This document shows positions 1-8,531 of a stretch of DNA of 64,000 nt, piece after piece. The notes under the pieces are model-generated. The model saw only the letters and a list, made by a program, of their open reading frames with translations. It did no database searches and was not told the DNA's origin. Positions within the stretch are counted from its first letter, which is position 1. Each line of letters opens with the position of its first letter. Source of the DNA: Bacteroidales bacterium (GTDB lineage Bacteria > Bacteroidota > Bacteroidia > Bacteroidales > WCHB1-69); contig JAFXTE010000020.1 in assembly GCA_017525245.1 (NCBI GenBank), forward strand, positions 1 through 64,000, given 5' to 3'. Made by a program: the position numbers and the translations under genes.

Positions 1-2
1 AT

Positions 3-1064
3 ATTCCGCTCAACCAAGTCAAATTAGAAATGTACCTGCGTCAACCGAAGGCTTACTATCAGCTGCAAGTGGGTGTCTGGGAAGATAATGGCAACTTTGT
101 TCCGGTGGCTACCTTTAACAACAGCGGCACAGGCGTGACACATGTGGAGTGTGATTTCTCCGGTTACAATGGAAACGGCCGCCGCATCGCCTTCCGCAAC
201 GTGTTGGCTAATGGCTACAACTACAATTACAGCTACAATTACATTGACGACGTCACCCTGACAGAGATTCCTCAAATGAATTGCGACATTACCTTGCCAT
301 ACAATGAAAACTTTGATAACTTCACCGACATCACTACTCCCGAGACGGGCGTGAAACCTGATTGCTGGGATGTGATCACCGAGGATGTCGCTCTCACTGG
401 CGCTACCAAACCGCAGGTCTATTACAACGCCACTTACGCCACCAGCGGAAGCTACACCTTGCGTATGAAAAACCGCTGCGTTTTTGCAATGCCCGCTTTG
501 GACGAGAGCATCAACGTCAGCGGACTGACCATGACCTTCAAGCTGCGCCAGCCCAAGAGCGTCTATCGCCTGCAGGTCGGTGTGGTGAACGACAACGGTG
601 TGTTCGAGGCGGTGAAAACCATCAACAATGCCAGCACAAATATGGAAGATATCACAGTTGATTTCTCCAACTACGCTGGCGGCGGTCACCGCATCGCCTT
701 CCGCAACACTGTGAGCAAGAGTTCCACATTGGACTACAGCGTCAACTACATTGATGACATCAACCTTGACTTTACCGTGGTGGGCAAGAGTGTTGCGAAT
801 GACGATAATATCATTGATGCAAACACCGACCTGATAGACTTCGTGGTCTATCCGAACCCGACGAAGGACGTTATCAATGTTCAAGGTTCAAATGTCAATG
901 CTCAATGTTCGGGAATCGAGGTTGTTGATGTCTATGGTAAGGTTGTCCGCACCGTTGACCAGATCCCGGCCCAAATCAACGTCTCGGGTCTCGCCGCAGG
1001 TATGTATTTCGTGCGCGTGACCACGGACAATGGAGTGGTGACGAAGCCGTTCGTCAAACAGTAG
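3..1064 (+). CDS. T9SS-secreted jelly-roll repeat protein, 3' end only
   Basis: The gene runs in from before the window; the frame is open from base 3, leaving 353 residues. The visible part holds two related all-beta modules of the MAM/concanavalin-like jelly-roll type, each ending in a pattern like GxRIAFRNxxS...YSxNYIDD, which suggests extracellular adhesion or glycan binding. The last 75 or so residues are a type A T9SS sorting domain: VVYPNPTKD, then a VxDVYGKVV strand and SGLAAGMYFVRV, ending KPFVKQ. The product should therefore cross the outer membrane through T9SS and be anchored or released at the surface. The same jelly-roll module recurs in the middle of the 41605-45579 protein. 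Its true length and ligand cannot be judged here. Confidence 0.85.
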   Translation: MPLNQVKLEMYLRQPKAYYQLQVGVWEDNGNFVPVATFNNSGTGVTHVECDFSGYNGNGRRIAFRNVLANGYNYNYSYNYIDDVTLTEIPQMNCDITLPYNENFDNFTDITTPETGVKPDCWDVITEDVALTGATKPQVYYNATYATSGSYTLRMKNRCVFAMPALDESINVSGLTMTFKLRQPKSVYRLQVGVVNDNGVFEAVKTINNASTNMEDITVDFSNYAGGGHRIAFRNTVSKSSTLDYSVNYIDDINLDFTVVGKSVANDDNIIDANTDLIDFVVYPNPTKDVINVQGSNVNAQCSGIEVVDVYGKVVRTVDQIPAQINVSGLAAGMYFVRVTTDNGVVTKPFVKQ

Positions 1065-1093
1065 TCTCCGCGGATCACACGGATCTCGTGTAT

Positions 1094-1133
1094 AAAAAAC
1101 GGGTATCGGTTTTACAACTGGTACCCGTTTTTT
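1094..1133 (+). terminator. Rho-independent terminator
   Basis: A perfect 12-bp stem (1094-1105 with 1122-1133), extended inward by weaker pairs, carries A-rich and T-rich outer ends. It lies 30 bp after the T9SS cargo gene and before the pyrB promoter. Confidence 0.85.
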
Positions 1134-1176
1134 CATCGCAAATAGGGAAATCTTATGATATATTTTTTGAACACAA

Positions 1177-1207
1177 TTGTTTTCAATCCTAAAAAATACT
1201 ATTTTTG
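1177..1207 (+). promoter_or_regulatory. Bacteroidetes-type promoter for pyrB
   Basis: The -7 box TATTTTTG (1200-1207) matches TAnnTTTG. A TTG at 1177-1179 sits 20 bp upstream as the -33 element. Transcription would start near 1214, leaving a leader of about 85 nt before pyrB. Confidence 0.7.
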
Positions 1208-1298
1208 CATTGGTTTTAGTTTTGGTAAATTAAGGGGTGGAAAAGGCTGCAATGAAATATGGAAGTTGTTTATAATTAAAAATATAGGAGGTTTTATT

Positions 1299-2222
1299 AT
1301 GTTAAAAAACAGAAGTTTGATCGACCCGTCCGATTTCACACGCGAAGAATTCCGTGAAATTTTCGATTTGGGTCACCAGATCATCGCCAATCCCGAAAAA
1401 TACAGTAAGAGTTGCGAAGGCAAAATCCTGGCAACTCTTTTTTATGAGCCGAGCACGCGCACGCGCCTCAGTTTCGAGACGGCCATGCTGCGCTTGGGCG
1501 GTCAAGTGATCGGATTCTCCGAGGCCGCTTCCTCTTCCACAGCGAAGGGTGAAAGCATTGCCGACACGCTGCGCACTGTGGAGTGCTACGCCGACATCGC
1601 GGCCATGCGCCATCCCAAGGAGGGTGCCCCGCGTCTGGCCAGCCACTACATCCACATGCCGCTCATCAACGCCGGCGACGGCGGCCACCAGCACCCCACG
1701 CAAACCCTCACCGACATCCTCACCATCGAGCGTCTGCGCGGCAACGTGGAGAACAAAACTTACGGCTTCTGCGGTGACCTTAAATTCGGCCGCACGGTCC
1801 ACTCCCTCGTCAAATTCCTCAGCAACTACGAGGGTGTCCGCTTCATCTTCATCTCCCCTGAGGAGCTGAGAGTTCCGGAATACATCCGCGAAGAGGTCGT
1901 CCGCAAGAAAGGCATCCCATTCGAAGAGGTCGATCAGATGGAACCCTACATGAACCAACTCGACTTCCTCTACATGACCCGCGTGCAGCGCGAACGCTTC
2001 TTCAACGAAGAGGACTATATCCGCTTGAAAGATCGTTTCATCCTCGACAAGGAGAAAATGTCCTACGCTCGCCCCGACACCTACATCCTGCACCCGCTAC
2101 CCCGCGTCAACGAAATCAGCACCGAAGTCGATGACGACCCGAGAGCACAATACTTCCAACAGGCCAAGAACGGTATGTATGTTCGTATGGCGTTAATTTT
2201 GAAACTTTTAGGGATATATTAG
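1299..2222 (+). CDS. pyrB: Aspartate carbamoyltransferase catalytic subunit
   Basis: Catalyses carbamoyl phosphate + L-aspartate to N-carbamoyl-aspartate, the committed step of pyrimidine synthesis, in the cytoplasm. The 307-aa product has the usual length. It shows the carbamoyl-phosphate motif STRTRLSFE at residues 52-60, the 80s loop SSSTAKGES and an HPTQTLTD motif. The reading frame stays open back to 1155, but ATG 1299 is preferred because AGGAGG lies just upstream and the product then starts MLKNRSLID. pyrI follows 146 bp downstream, as expected for the class B holoenzyme. The TAG stop is the first part of a heptamer repeat array that fills the space to pyrI. Confidence 0.97.
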   Translation: MLKNRSLIDPSDFTREEFREIFDLGHQIIANPEKYSKSCEGKILATLFYEPSTRTRLSFETAMLRLGGQVIGFSEAASSSTAKGESIADTLRTVECYADIAAMRHPKEGAPRLASHYIHMPLINAGDGGHQHPTQTLTDILTIERLRGNVENKTYGFCGDLKFGRTVHSLVKFLSNYEGVRFIFISPEELRVPEYIREEVVRKKGIPFEEVDQMEPYMNQLDFLYMTRVQRERFFNEEDYIRLKDRFILDKEKMSYARPDTYILHPLPRVNEISTEVDDDPRAQYFQQAKNGMYVRMALILKLLGIY

Positions 2223-2336
2223 ACGTAAGACTGAGGACTGAGGACTGAGGACTTAAGACTTATGATTTATGATAAAAACTCTCAAATCTAAAGTCACAAG
2301 TCCCGAGTCTCAAGTCCTCAGTCTCAAGTCAAAATA
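2222..2336. repeat. Paired heptamer arrays forming an inverted repeat
   Basis: Eight 7-bp units (gactgag, gacttaa and variants) run from 2222, the last base of the pyrB stop, to 2277. Eight units of the opposite sense (ctcaagt, cctcagt and variants) run 2281-2336. The two halves are partly complementary, so a pyrBI transcript could fold here into a long irregular hairpin. Confidence 0.85.
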
Positions 2337-2368
2337 GTAAGAAAACATCATCATAAATAAGAAACATC

Positions 2369-2803
2369 ATGTTAGAAATCACCAGCATAGAAAAAGGTAT
2401 TGTCATCGACCACATTACCGCCGGATATGGCATCCAAGTGTTCAATTATCTGAACCTTGACACGGCCGATTATAATGTCGCGCTCATCTGCAACGCATAT
2501 AGCCAAAAGATGGGCAAAAAAGACATCATCAAAATCAACAATGTCATTGACATCAACTACGACTTTTTGGGGCTTATCGACCCAAACGCCACGGTAAACA
2601 TCATCGAGGACGGGAAAACCATCAAGAAGGTGAAGTTAGAGGTGCCTGACCGCGTGGAAAACATCATCCGCTGCAAAAACCCGCGCTGCGTCACCTCTGT
2701 GGAACACTACTTCCCACACGTCTTCCACCTCGTTGATAAAGGGAAACGCTCCTACCGCTGCGAGTACTGCGACGACATTGTGATACCGTATCCGGTGAAA
2801 TAA
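2369..2803 (+). CDS. pyrI: Aspartate carbamoyltransferase regulatory subunit
   Basis: This 144-aa protein binds nucleotide effectors and bridges PyrB trimers. The N-terminal part is the allosteric domain (start MLEITSIEKGIVIDHI). The C-terminal part is the zinc domain, with the four ligands visible as C102, C107, C131 and C134 in the patterns CKNPRC and CEYC. It has no promoter box of its own and probably shares the pyrB transcript, despite the repeat-filled 146-bp gap. Full-length and intact. Confidence 0.97.
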   Translation: MLEITSIEKGIVIDHITAGYGIQVFNYLNLDTADYNVALICNAYSQKMGKKDIIKINNVIDINYDFLGLIDPNATVNIIEDGKTIKKVKLEVPDRVENIIRCKNPRCVTSVEHYFPHVFHLVDKGKRSYRCEYCDDIVIPYPVK

Positions 2804-2832
2804 AGACGTGAAAAACCGAGACGCAAGAAATG

Positions 2833-2854
2833 GAGACGCAAAATTTTGCGTCTC
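2833..2854. repeat. GAGACGC palindrome
   Basis: A perfect 22-bp palindrome with core GCAAAATTTTGC and arms GAGAC/GTCTC, 30 bp after the pyrI stop. It is preceded by two degraded repeats of its left arm. It is a member of the family also seen at 33360, 26620 and elsewhere. Confidence 0.85.
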
Positions 2855-2909
2855 TATTCGTTCCGTGCAAATTTAAGAATTTTAAACAGTTCGGGGATTG
2901 AAAAAAGAC

Positions 2910-2917
2910 TATTTTTG
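2910..2917 (+). promoter_or_regulatory. -7 box TATTTTTG
   Basis: This is an exact TAnnTTTG match 45 bp before the lipoprotein gene. No clear -33 element is seen at the usual distance. Confidence 0.55.
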
Positions 2918-2961
2918 CGCCCGTAATTCATAAAGTTAGAAACAAATTAAAAAACAAAAAA

Positions 2962-3456
2962 ATGAAGAAACTTTTTATCTTGATGGCAGCTGCCTGCTGT
3001 CTGACTTTCACCGCCTGCACCAACAACAAACCTGCTGAGCAGAAAGCCGAATGCACCGAAGTGCAAGCCGAAGATCAACCTTGCTGCAAGGAGATGACCG
3101 AAGAACAGAAAGCCGAAATGGAAGCCTGCAAGAAGGCTGCCGAGGATTGGCAGAACTGGGAAAATCTCACCGAGGAGCGCAAAACGGAACTGCTTGACAT
3201 GCGCAAGGCCAAATACGATGAGATGCAAGCTATGAAGAAAGCCCAGGAAGAGAAGAAAGCCAAATTCGAGGCTGCCATGCTCAACTGGGACAAACTCTCC
3301 CTCGATGACAGAAAAGCCGCTTTCGACGAAATGAGCTGCTGCGGCGGTTGCAAGGGTGAAGGCAAAGCTTGCTGCAAAGGCGGCGACAAACCCGGATGCA
3401 AAGGTGAAGGCAAAGGCTGCCCCAAGGAAGGCGGCAAATGTCCGAAAGGTAACTAA
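2962..3456 (+). CDS. Cysteine-rich lipoprotein, function unknown
   Basis: A 164-aa protein with a lipoprotein signal peptide (start MKKLFILMAAACC, lipobox-like FTAC, C19). Residues 25-120 are a charged, Glu/Lys-rich and probably helical stretch. The last 45 residues are a Cys/Gly/Lys tail with CCGGC, two CKGEGK units, CCKGG and CPKEGGKCPKG, giving many closely paired cysteines. Such a tail suggests metal binding or a disulfide-rich patch; this is inference, as no family is recognised. It lies 6 bp before purN and is probably cotranscribed with it. Confidence 0.75.
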   Translation: MKKLFILMAAACCLTFTACTNNKPAEQKAECTEVQAEDQPCCKEMTEEQKAEMEACKKAAEDWQNWENLTEERKTELLDMRKAKYDEMQAMKKAQEEKKAKFEAAMLNWDKLSLDDRKAAFDEMSCCGGCKGEGKACCKGGDKPGCKGEGKGCPKEGGKCPKGN

Positions 3457-3462
3457 TTCGCT

Positions 3463-4029
3463 ATGAAAAAGATTGCCGTATTCGCCAGTGGTTTCGGCTC
3501 CAATTTCCAAGCCATTATCGAGGCCGTGAAACAGCAGACGCTGAACGCCGACATCGCATTACTGGTATCCGACAATCCTTCAAGCAAAGCAGTGGAACGC
3601 GCCAATGCCGCCGGCATTGACGCGTTCACTTTTTGTGCAAAGGACTACGCCGGAAAGGCCGCATACGAACAGGCCGTTTTAGCAGAACTCCAAAAACGAC
3701 AGGTCGAGTACATTGTGCTGGCCGGCTATATGCGCATCATCGGGTCCACGCTGTTAGAAGCTTTCCCAATGCGCATCATCAACCTGCACCCTGCCCTGCT
3801 GCCCTCGTTTCCGGGCGCACACGGCATCGCCGATGCCTACAACTACGGCGTGAAAGTGTTCGGCATCACCATCCATTTTGTCGATGAAGGCGTGGATACT
3901 GGCAAAATCATCAACCAATTCGCCTTCCACGCGGAGGATGACGACACGTTAGAAACCATCGAAACGAAAATCCACCAGCTGGAACATCAATATTTCCCAC
4001 TGACAATCAATGAAGTAATCAACCGGTAG
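3463..4029 (+). CDS. purN: Phosphoribosylglycinamide formyltransferase
   Basis: Transfers a formyl group from 10-formyl-THF to GAR in purine synthesis. The 188-aa length is typical. The phosphate-binding start is KIAVFASGFGSNFQ. The catalytic residues N107, H109 and D145 are present in NLHPALLPSFPG and DEGVDTG. It begins 6 bp after the Cys-rich lipoprotein gene and ends 6 bp from the convergent GSCFA gene. Confidence 0.97.
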   Translation: MKKIAVFASGFGSNFQAIIEAVKQQTLNADIALLVSDNPSSKAVERANAAGIDAFTFCAKDYAGKAAYEQAVLAELQKRQVEYIVLAGYMRIIGSTLLEAFPMRIINLHPALLPSFPGAHGIADAYNYGVKVFGITIHFVDEGVDTGKIINQFAFHAEDDDTLETIETKIHQLEHQYFPLTINEVINR

Positions 4030-4035
4030 TTTCTT

Positions 4036-4896
4036 CTACCTGAACCGGCGGTGATTTAGGAAACGGTTCTCCTTTTCAATTTCAACCATTTGCTCCCGAG
4101 TTTCCTGAGAGAAAAAGGCCTCCGCCAATTTCTCCTCCAAGTAACTGACCGCCATATCGTTAGGGTGGCAAAGATCCTTGGCATAAAAACGATAGTCCCG
4201 CAAATCGTCCATCAAATACTCGTAAGCGGGGAAATAAAATGTGGTTTCATTGTCCACCAACTTATCTACCGACAAAAGAAGCTCGGACTTGCTCAACGCG
4301 TTTTCGTGCGCCCCATCGCCAAGATGACGAACTGGACTCACCGTGAAAATCACCTTCAAATCCGGAACCGCATCTTTAAGCAACTTAAGCGTACTATTCC
4401 ATTGAGACACAATCTTTTTCTGATCCAAACGAATCCGCTCAAACTGATGGTTCGGAATCTTATGACAATTGGAGACAATCAAATCCCGGGGAATGAACTT
4501 ATAGCAAAAGGCTGTTCCGAAAGTGACAAATAAATAGCGGGTTTTGTACAGAAAATCGGAACATTCCTGTAAACTCCTGTCGATTTCCGACTCAAAATCC
4601 TCATAATTCTCTTTTGAGAAACGACCATGGTGGGCAAAGCTCACCCATAAATCCCGATACTTGTAAAAATAGCGGTTCTTGTCAAAAAGGTCAGGCTGAA
4701 GCATAAAACGCAATGCCCTGTCGATGGAAATCGGATTGAAAAGCACTCCGAACGGATTGGAACAGGCATCAAAACGATGCACGTCAAAATAGTGTCCCAT
4801 ATTGTCGGAGAAACAGGAACCCACAAGCATCACCGTGTCGTTTGGCGTGATTTCAAAAGGATATTGCGGGGCGGGTATGATGGTTCTGAATTGCAT
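4036..4896 (-). CDS. GSCFA domain protein
   Basis: A 286-aa protein of the GSCFA family, named for the motif seen here as GSCFSDNMG near residue 26, followed by NPFGVLFNP. The family is SGNH-hydrolase-like: a late PxHL-like element (SPVRHLGDG) and a DLCHPND motif are visible and would supply catalytic Asp/His in such a fold. Substrate unknown. It begins 6 bp after the pcrA stop on the same strand, so it is probably the distal gene of that transcript. Confidence 0.88.
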   Translation of the reverse strand: MQFRTIIPAPQYPFEITPNDTVMLVGSCFSDNMGHYFDVHRFDACSNPFGVLFNPISIDRALRFMLQPDLFDKNRYFYKYRDLWVSFAHHGRFSKENYEDFESEIDRSLQECSDFLYKTRYLFVTFGTAFCYKFIPRDLIVSNCHKIPNHQFERIRLDQKKIVSQWNSTLKLLKDAVPDLKVIFTVSPVRHLGDGAHENALSKSELLLSVDKLVDNETTFYFPAYEYLMDDLRDYRFYAKDLCHPNDMAVSYLEEKLAEAFFSQETREQMVEIEKENRFLNHRRFR

Positions 4897-4902
4897 ACTT
4901 TC

Positions 4903-7275
4903 TTATTTTGGAATCAATAATTTAGCGAATTTAAGGACTAAGGTTTTGCTGCCTACAGTATCGAAGATAACCACAGCACGGGCATCGGGTCCATTGCCGG
5001 AAACAGAATCCACCCGGCCGAAACCGAATTTCGTATGATAGACTCGCACGCCTGGCTGTACGGACTCCGGTGCCGCTAACTCACCGATCTGGTCGAGCTG
5101 CACATCCTGTTTGGTTTTCACCACTGGCTTTGCGACAACCGGCTGTTTCCGCACCTCCCGCATATAGCCAGAAGATGACGGACGAGACTCGGACTTAAAG
5201 CGGAATCTTCCAGTTTCCGGCTCGGAATAAGACTTTCCGAACATACCACTGCCCTCCGATGCCTTCTGAATCACTTTCATGTAACGGTCAGGAATTTCGT
5301 CCAAAAACCGGCTGCATTCACACGGCCGACGCTGACCATACTGGAACCGCGAGAGTGCCATGGAGAGGAAAACCTGTTTGCGGGCACGGGTCAGCGCGAC
5401 ATAGAACAGACGACGTTCTTCCTCCAAAGCCGCTCGGGAATCCAAACTCATTGACGACGGGAACAAGTTCTCCTCCATTCCCGACACAAACACATAGTCA
5501 AACTCCAATCCTTTGGCAGAATGTATGGTCATCAGCCGCACCACATTGCTCTGTTTCTCCTCATCCTCCTTGTTCAAATCACGGTCATCCAACAACGACA
5601 CCGATTGCATATACTGGTCCAGCGACGGAAAATAGGTTTCTAACATTTCACCAGTGTCTTCATTGAGGATATTCTCGGGTTCGCGACCCACAAAGCTTTG
5701 GATGGCATTAAATAGCTCCGTCACATGATCCACACGCTCTTTCTCCTCAACATTCTCGTTCAAGGCTTTGGCAACCCCGGATTTGACCAGAATCTGCATT
5801 CCCAACTCGTAGGCATCCTTTGTCGTCAGCTGCGCGGAGAAGCCTTTGATAAGGTCGGCAAAATCACGCAAACGGGCTGTCACGCTGCCGTTTAATTCCG
5901 TGGCATAGTTTTCTGGACGTTCTACCACATCCCATAACGGGACCCCGGCAGCTTGTGCGGCGGTGGCCAAACGAGCCAACGTGGTGTCCCCGATGCCGCG
6001 CATTGGGTAGTTAATCACCCGACGGAGCGACTCCTCGTCATAATGGTTGATCACCAAGCGGAAATAGGCCAGCACTGTCTTAATTTCCTTGCGGTTATAG
6101 AAAGATATGCTACCCAATATCTTGTACGGAATATGCCGCTTTACCATAGCTTCTTCCAACGCACGCGACTGTGTATTGGTCCGGTAAAGGATGGCAAACT
6201 GCCGGTTTTCAACATGCTCGTTCATCTGGCACTCGAAAATCTTGTTGGCAATCTCGTTGGCCTCCTCCATATCAGAAGAAGCCCGTATCAACTCTATTTT
6301 CGGCCCTTCAACGTTATCCGTCCACACTTTCTTGGGCATCCTGTCTTTGTTGTGGCGAATTACCTCATTGGCCGCATTCACGATGTTCTGCGTGGAACGG
6401 TAGTTCTGCTCCAACTTGAAAATCCGCGTGTTCGGATAATCTCTTTTGAAGTTCAAGATATTCTGAATATCCGCACCCCGGAAGCCATAGATACTTTGCG
6501 AATCGTCACCCACCACGCAAATATTCTGGTTCAACGCCGCCAGACGTTTGATAATCAAATACTGCGCATAATTCGTGTCCTGATACTCATCCACCAGAAT
6601 ATATTGGAAACGATTTTGGTACTTGAAAAGCGCCTCAGGCGAATCGCGAAGGAGGACGTTCATATAATAAAGCAGATCATCAAAGTCCATGGCATTGGAC
6701 TTGTGAAGCCTGTCATTGTATTTGAAGAAAATCTGCGCAATCATCGGCTTGTTGGACATACGGTCAGCGGCTGCGATTTCCGGGTTGTCCGCATATTCCT
6801 GTGCCGACAAAAGACTCGATTTGGCCATGGAAATTCGGTTCAGGATAAAGCCTGGCGTATATTGCTTGGGATCCAATCCCATTTCCTTGACGATACTCTT
6901 AATCAAAGATTTGGCATCGTCAGTATCGTATATGGTGATATTCGGTCCGTAACCGATTTTTTCAGCCTCTATACGCAGAATCTTGTAAAACACCGAATGG
7001 AAGGTTCCCATGGTCACTGCCTTTGCCGTCTCACCGCCCACAAGCTGGATGATACGTTCACGCATCTCCGCAGCGGCCTTGTTGGTGAACGTCAGCGCCA
7101 AAATCCGAAACGGGCTGATGTTGTTCACAGCCAACATGTAAGCTATCCGGTAGGTCAAAACTCGTGTTTTTCCGGAACCGGCACCCGCCAGTACCATAAC
7201 GGGGCCTTCCGTTTGAGAAACTGCAACCCGCTGCTGCTCATTGAGTTCCGATAAAATTTTCTCTTCTTTCGTCAT
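4903..7275 (-). CDS. pcrA: UvrD/PcrA-type superfamily 1 DNA helicase
   Basis: A 3'-5' DNA helicase used in repair and replication restart. The 790-aa length fits PcrA. Visible motifs in order are Walker A GAGSGKT (31-37), motif II VDEYQDTN, GDDSQSIYGFRGA, the LEQNYRS motif, TIHSAKGLEFDYVF and VALTRARK. The C-terminal tail has the Tudor-like YHTKFGFGRV segment that contacts RNA polymerase in other PcrA proteins. The ATG at 7275 is followed by a normal start (MTKEEKILSELNEQQ). The GSCFA gene follows closely. Confidence 0.95.
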   Translation of the reverse strand: MTKEEKILSELNEQQRVAVSQTEGPVMVLAGAGSGKTRVLTYRIAYMLAVNNISPFRILALTFTNKAAAEMRERIIQLVGGETAKAVTMGTFHSVFYKILRIEAEKIGYGPNITIYDTDDAKSLIKSIVKEMGLDPKQYTPGFILNRISMAKSSLLSAQEYADNPEIAAADRMSNKPMIAQIFFKYNDRLHKSNAMDFDDLLYYMNVLLRDSPEALFKYQNRFQYILVDEYQDTNYAQYLIIKRLAALNQNICVVGDDSQSIYGFRGADIQNILNFKRDYPNTRIFKLEQNYRSTQNIVNAANEVIRHNKDRMPKKVWTDNVEGPKIELIRASSDMEEANEIANKIFECQMNEHVENRQFAILYRTNTQSRALEEAMVKRHIPYKILGSISFYNRKEIKTVLAYFRLVINHYDEESLRRVINYPMRGIGDTTLARLATAAQAAGVPLWDVVERPENYATELNGSVTARLRDFADLIKGFSAQLTTKDAYELGMQILVKSGVAKALNENVEEKERVDHVTELFNAIQSFVGREPENILNEDTGEMLETYFPSLDQYMQSVSLLDDRDLNKEDEEKQSNVVRLMTIHSAKGLEFDYVFVSGMEENLFPSSMSLDSRAALEEERRLFYVALTRARKQVFLSMALSRFQYGQRRPCECSRFLDEIPDRYMKVIQKASEGSGMFGKSYSEPETGRFRFKSESRPSSSGYMREVRKQPVVAKPVVKTKQDVQLDQIGELAAPESVQPGVRVYHTKFGFGRVDSVSGNGPDARAVVIFDTVGSKTLVLKFAKLLIPK

Positions 7276-7376
7276 GGTTTTTCAATTAGGTTAATGTGTT
7301 TTATTTTAGCTGTTAATTGTAAACAAAAATTTATAAAAAATATTTTTATAAATTAAATTTTGAAAGAAATTTTTTA

Positions 7377-7499
7377 TATCTTTGCTCGCTGAAAAATGAT
7401 AACAAACAGGCGACCGGTAAGTCCCACCTATAAAATACATTATCATTTTAGTCCCACCTAAAAAATTGGCAATTACTCACAAAAATCCGGCCGCCTGTT
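7377..7499 (+). other. Structured intergenic region, possible small RNA
   Basis: Between pcrA and the kinase gene there is a -7 box TATCTTTG (7377-7384) reading rightward into non-coding DNA. It is followed by an outer inverted repeat, AACAGGCGACCGG (7405-7417) against CCGGCCGCCTGTT (7487-7499), 12 of 13 bp. Inside are two direct copies of AGTCCCACCTA (7420-7430, 7450-7460) and a 9-bp inner inverted repeat (7393-7401 with 7441-7449). It may be a short RNA closed by a terminal stem, or a remnant element abutting the kinase stop codon. No known RNA family is recognised. Confidence 0.35.
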
Positions 7500-8066
7500 T
7501 TACTCATTATCATCCTCCGCACTTTCCAACACGTGTTCAACTTGTCTATACAAATCCTGGAAATCTCCGTTGTTCATAAAGACATAATCGGCCATTTGCA
7601 TGCATTTGCCAATATTCTGGTGATTCGGGTCAGTGGAGGACATTTCTCGCTGTTCGTTTTCAATAAACGTATCGAAACTGATTTGGTCGGTTTCGGAAGC
7701 ACGGTTGACCACACGCTCATAACGGATTTCGGGATCGGCATCCACACCGAACAACAAGAAATGTTCGTGTTTGCGCAACGATTCCACCTCTCCCGGGGTT
7801 CTGACACTTTCAATGACGGCATTGTCACCGTTCTCAGCAGCTTGCAAATAGAGTTGGTCTGTGATGTACGAGGGACCATGCTTAGCACGCAAGTCATTGG
7901 CAACCACAACGTAAGTGTCGCGATTCAATTCCATTCCACGCCGTTTTGCTTCCTCTATAAGGTAGCCTCGGACGGAGTAATGTTTAAACCCATAATGTTG
8001 GATGAGATAATCCACAATTGTGCCTTTTCCGGCGCCCAAAGTACCTGTTATTCCAATAATCTTCAT
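7500..8066 (-). CDS. P-loop kinase, dephospho-CoA/nucleotide-kinase-like
   Basis: A 188-aa cytoplasmic kinase with Walker A GTLGAGKGT at residues 8-16, the form used by adenylate-kinase-type enzymes. A DxD/ExR-like region (VIESVRTPGEVE) and a lid-like Arg-rich segment (RYERVVNRASE) follow. The overall pattern resembles UPF0200 / dephospho-CoA-kinase-like proteins, but the substrate is not predictable. The gene stands alone between a terminator and the structured 7377-7499 region. Confidence 0.75.
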   Translation of the reverse strand: MKIIGITGTLGAGKGTIVDYLIQHYGFKHYSVRGYLIEEAKRRGMELNRDTYVVVANDLRAKHGPSYITDQLYLQAAENGDNAVIESVRTPGEVESLRKHEHFLLFGVDADPEIRYERVVNRASETDQISFDTFIENEQREMSSTDPNHQNIGKCMQMADYVFMNNGDFQDLYRQVEHVLESAEDDNE

Positions 8067-8082
8067 AATACAAGAGAAAAAA

Positions 8083-8109
8083 AAGGTGGCATCGTAATTG
8101 TGCCACCTT
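8083..8109 (-). terminator. Rho-independent terminator after the HIT gene
   Basis: A 9-bp stem AAGGTGGCA/TGCCACCTT (8083-8091, 8101-8109) is followed on the minus strand by eight T residues. It ends the greA-HIT transcript. Confidence 0.9.
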
Positions 8110-8125
8110 ATTGTTTGACTATTTC

Positions 8126-8521
8126 TTAAATGGCGGCAGAAATCTTGGCAGCGATGTCCGCGAACTCCTCTTTGGAAAGTTGCACACGAGGGGCTTTAAA
8201 ATCCAAATCCCCTACCCCGTTGATGGGAACGAGATGGATATGGTTATGCGGAACGTCAATGCCAATGACAGCCACGCCGATGCGTTTGCACGGTATGGCC
8301 TTTTCAATGCCTTTGGCGACCTTCTTGGCAAAAACCATCATATCGCCTAACATCTTATCATCCAAGTCAAAAATGTAATCATTTTGCAACTTGGTGATAA
8401 CCAAAGTATGACCCTTTGCCAATGGTGAAATATCAAGGAAGGCAAAAAAACGGTCATCTTCTGCGATTTTATAGCAAGGGAATTCCCCTTTCACGATCTT
8501 GGTGAAAATTGTCTCTTCCAT
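8126..8521 (-). CDS. HIT family nucleotide hydrolase
   Basis: A 131-aa histidine-triad protein that hydrolyses or transfers nucleoside phosphates, such as adenosine phosphoramidates. The triad is HNHIHL (H92, H94, H96) in VPHNHIHLVPI, and the substrate-site segment FLDISPLAKGHTLVI is intact. It follows greA by 10 bp on the same strand, a pairing common in this phylum, and is closed by the 8083-8109 terminator. Confidence 0.95.
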   Translation of the reverse strand: MEETIFTKIVKGEFPCYKIAEDDRFFAFLDISPLAKGHTLVITKLQNDYIFDLDDKMLGDMMVFAKKVAKGIEKAIPCKRIGVAVIGIDVPHNHIHLVPINGVGDLDFKAPRVQLSKEEFADIAAKISAAI

Positions 8522-8531
8522 ACTATTCAGA

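Noticed and set aside
1155-1298. N-terminal extension of PyrB by 48 codons
   Set aside because: The predicted promoter lies inside it and the AGGAGG site is at ATG 1299.
5953-7254. Plus-strand open frame of 433 codons
   Set aside because: It is a shadow of pcrA on the other strand; no recognisable domain and no promoter or ribosome site.
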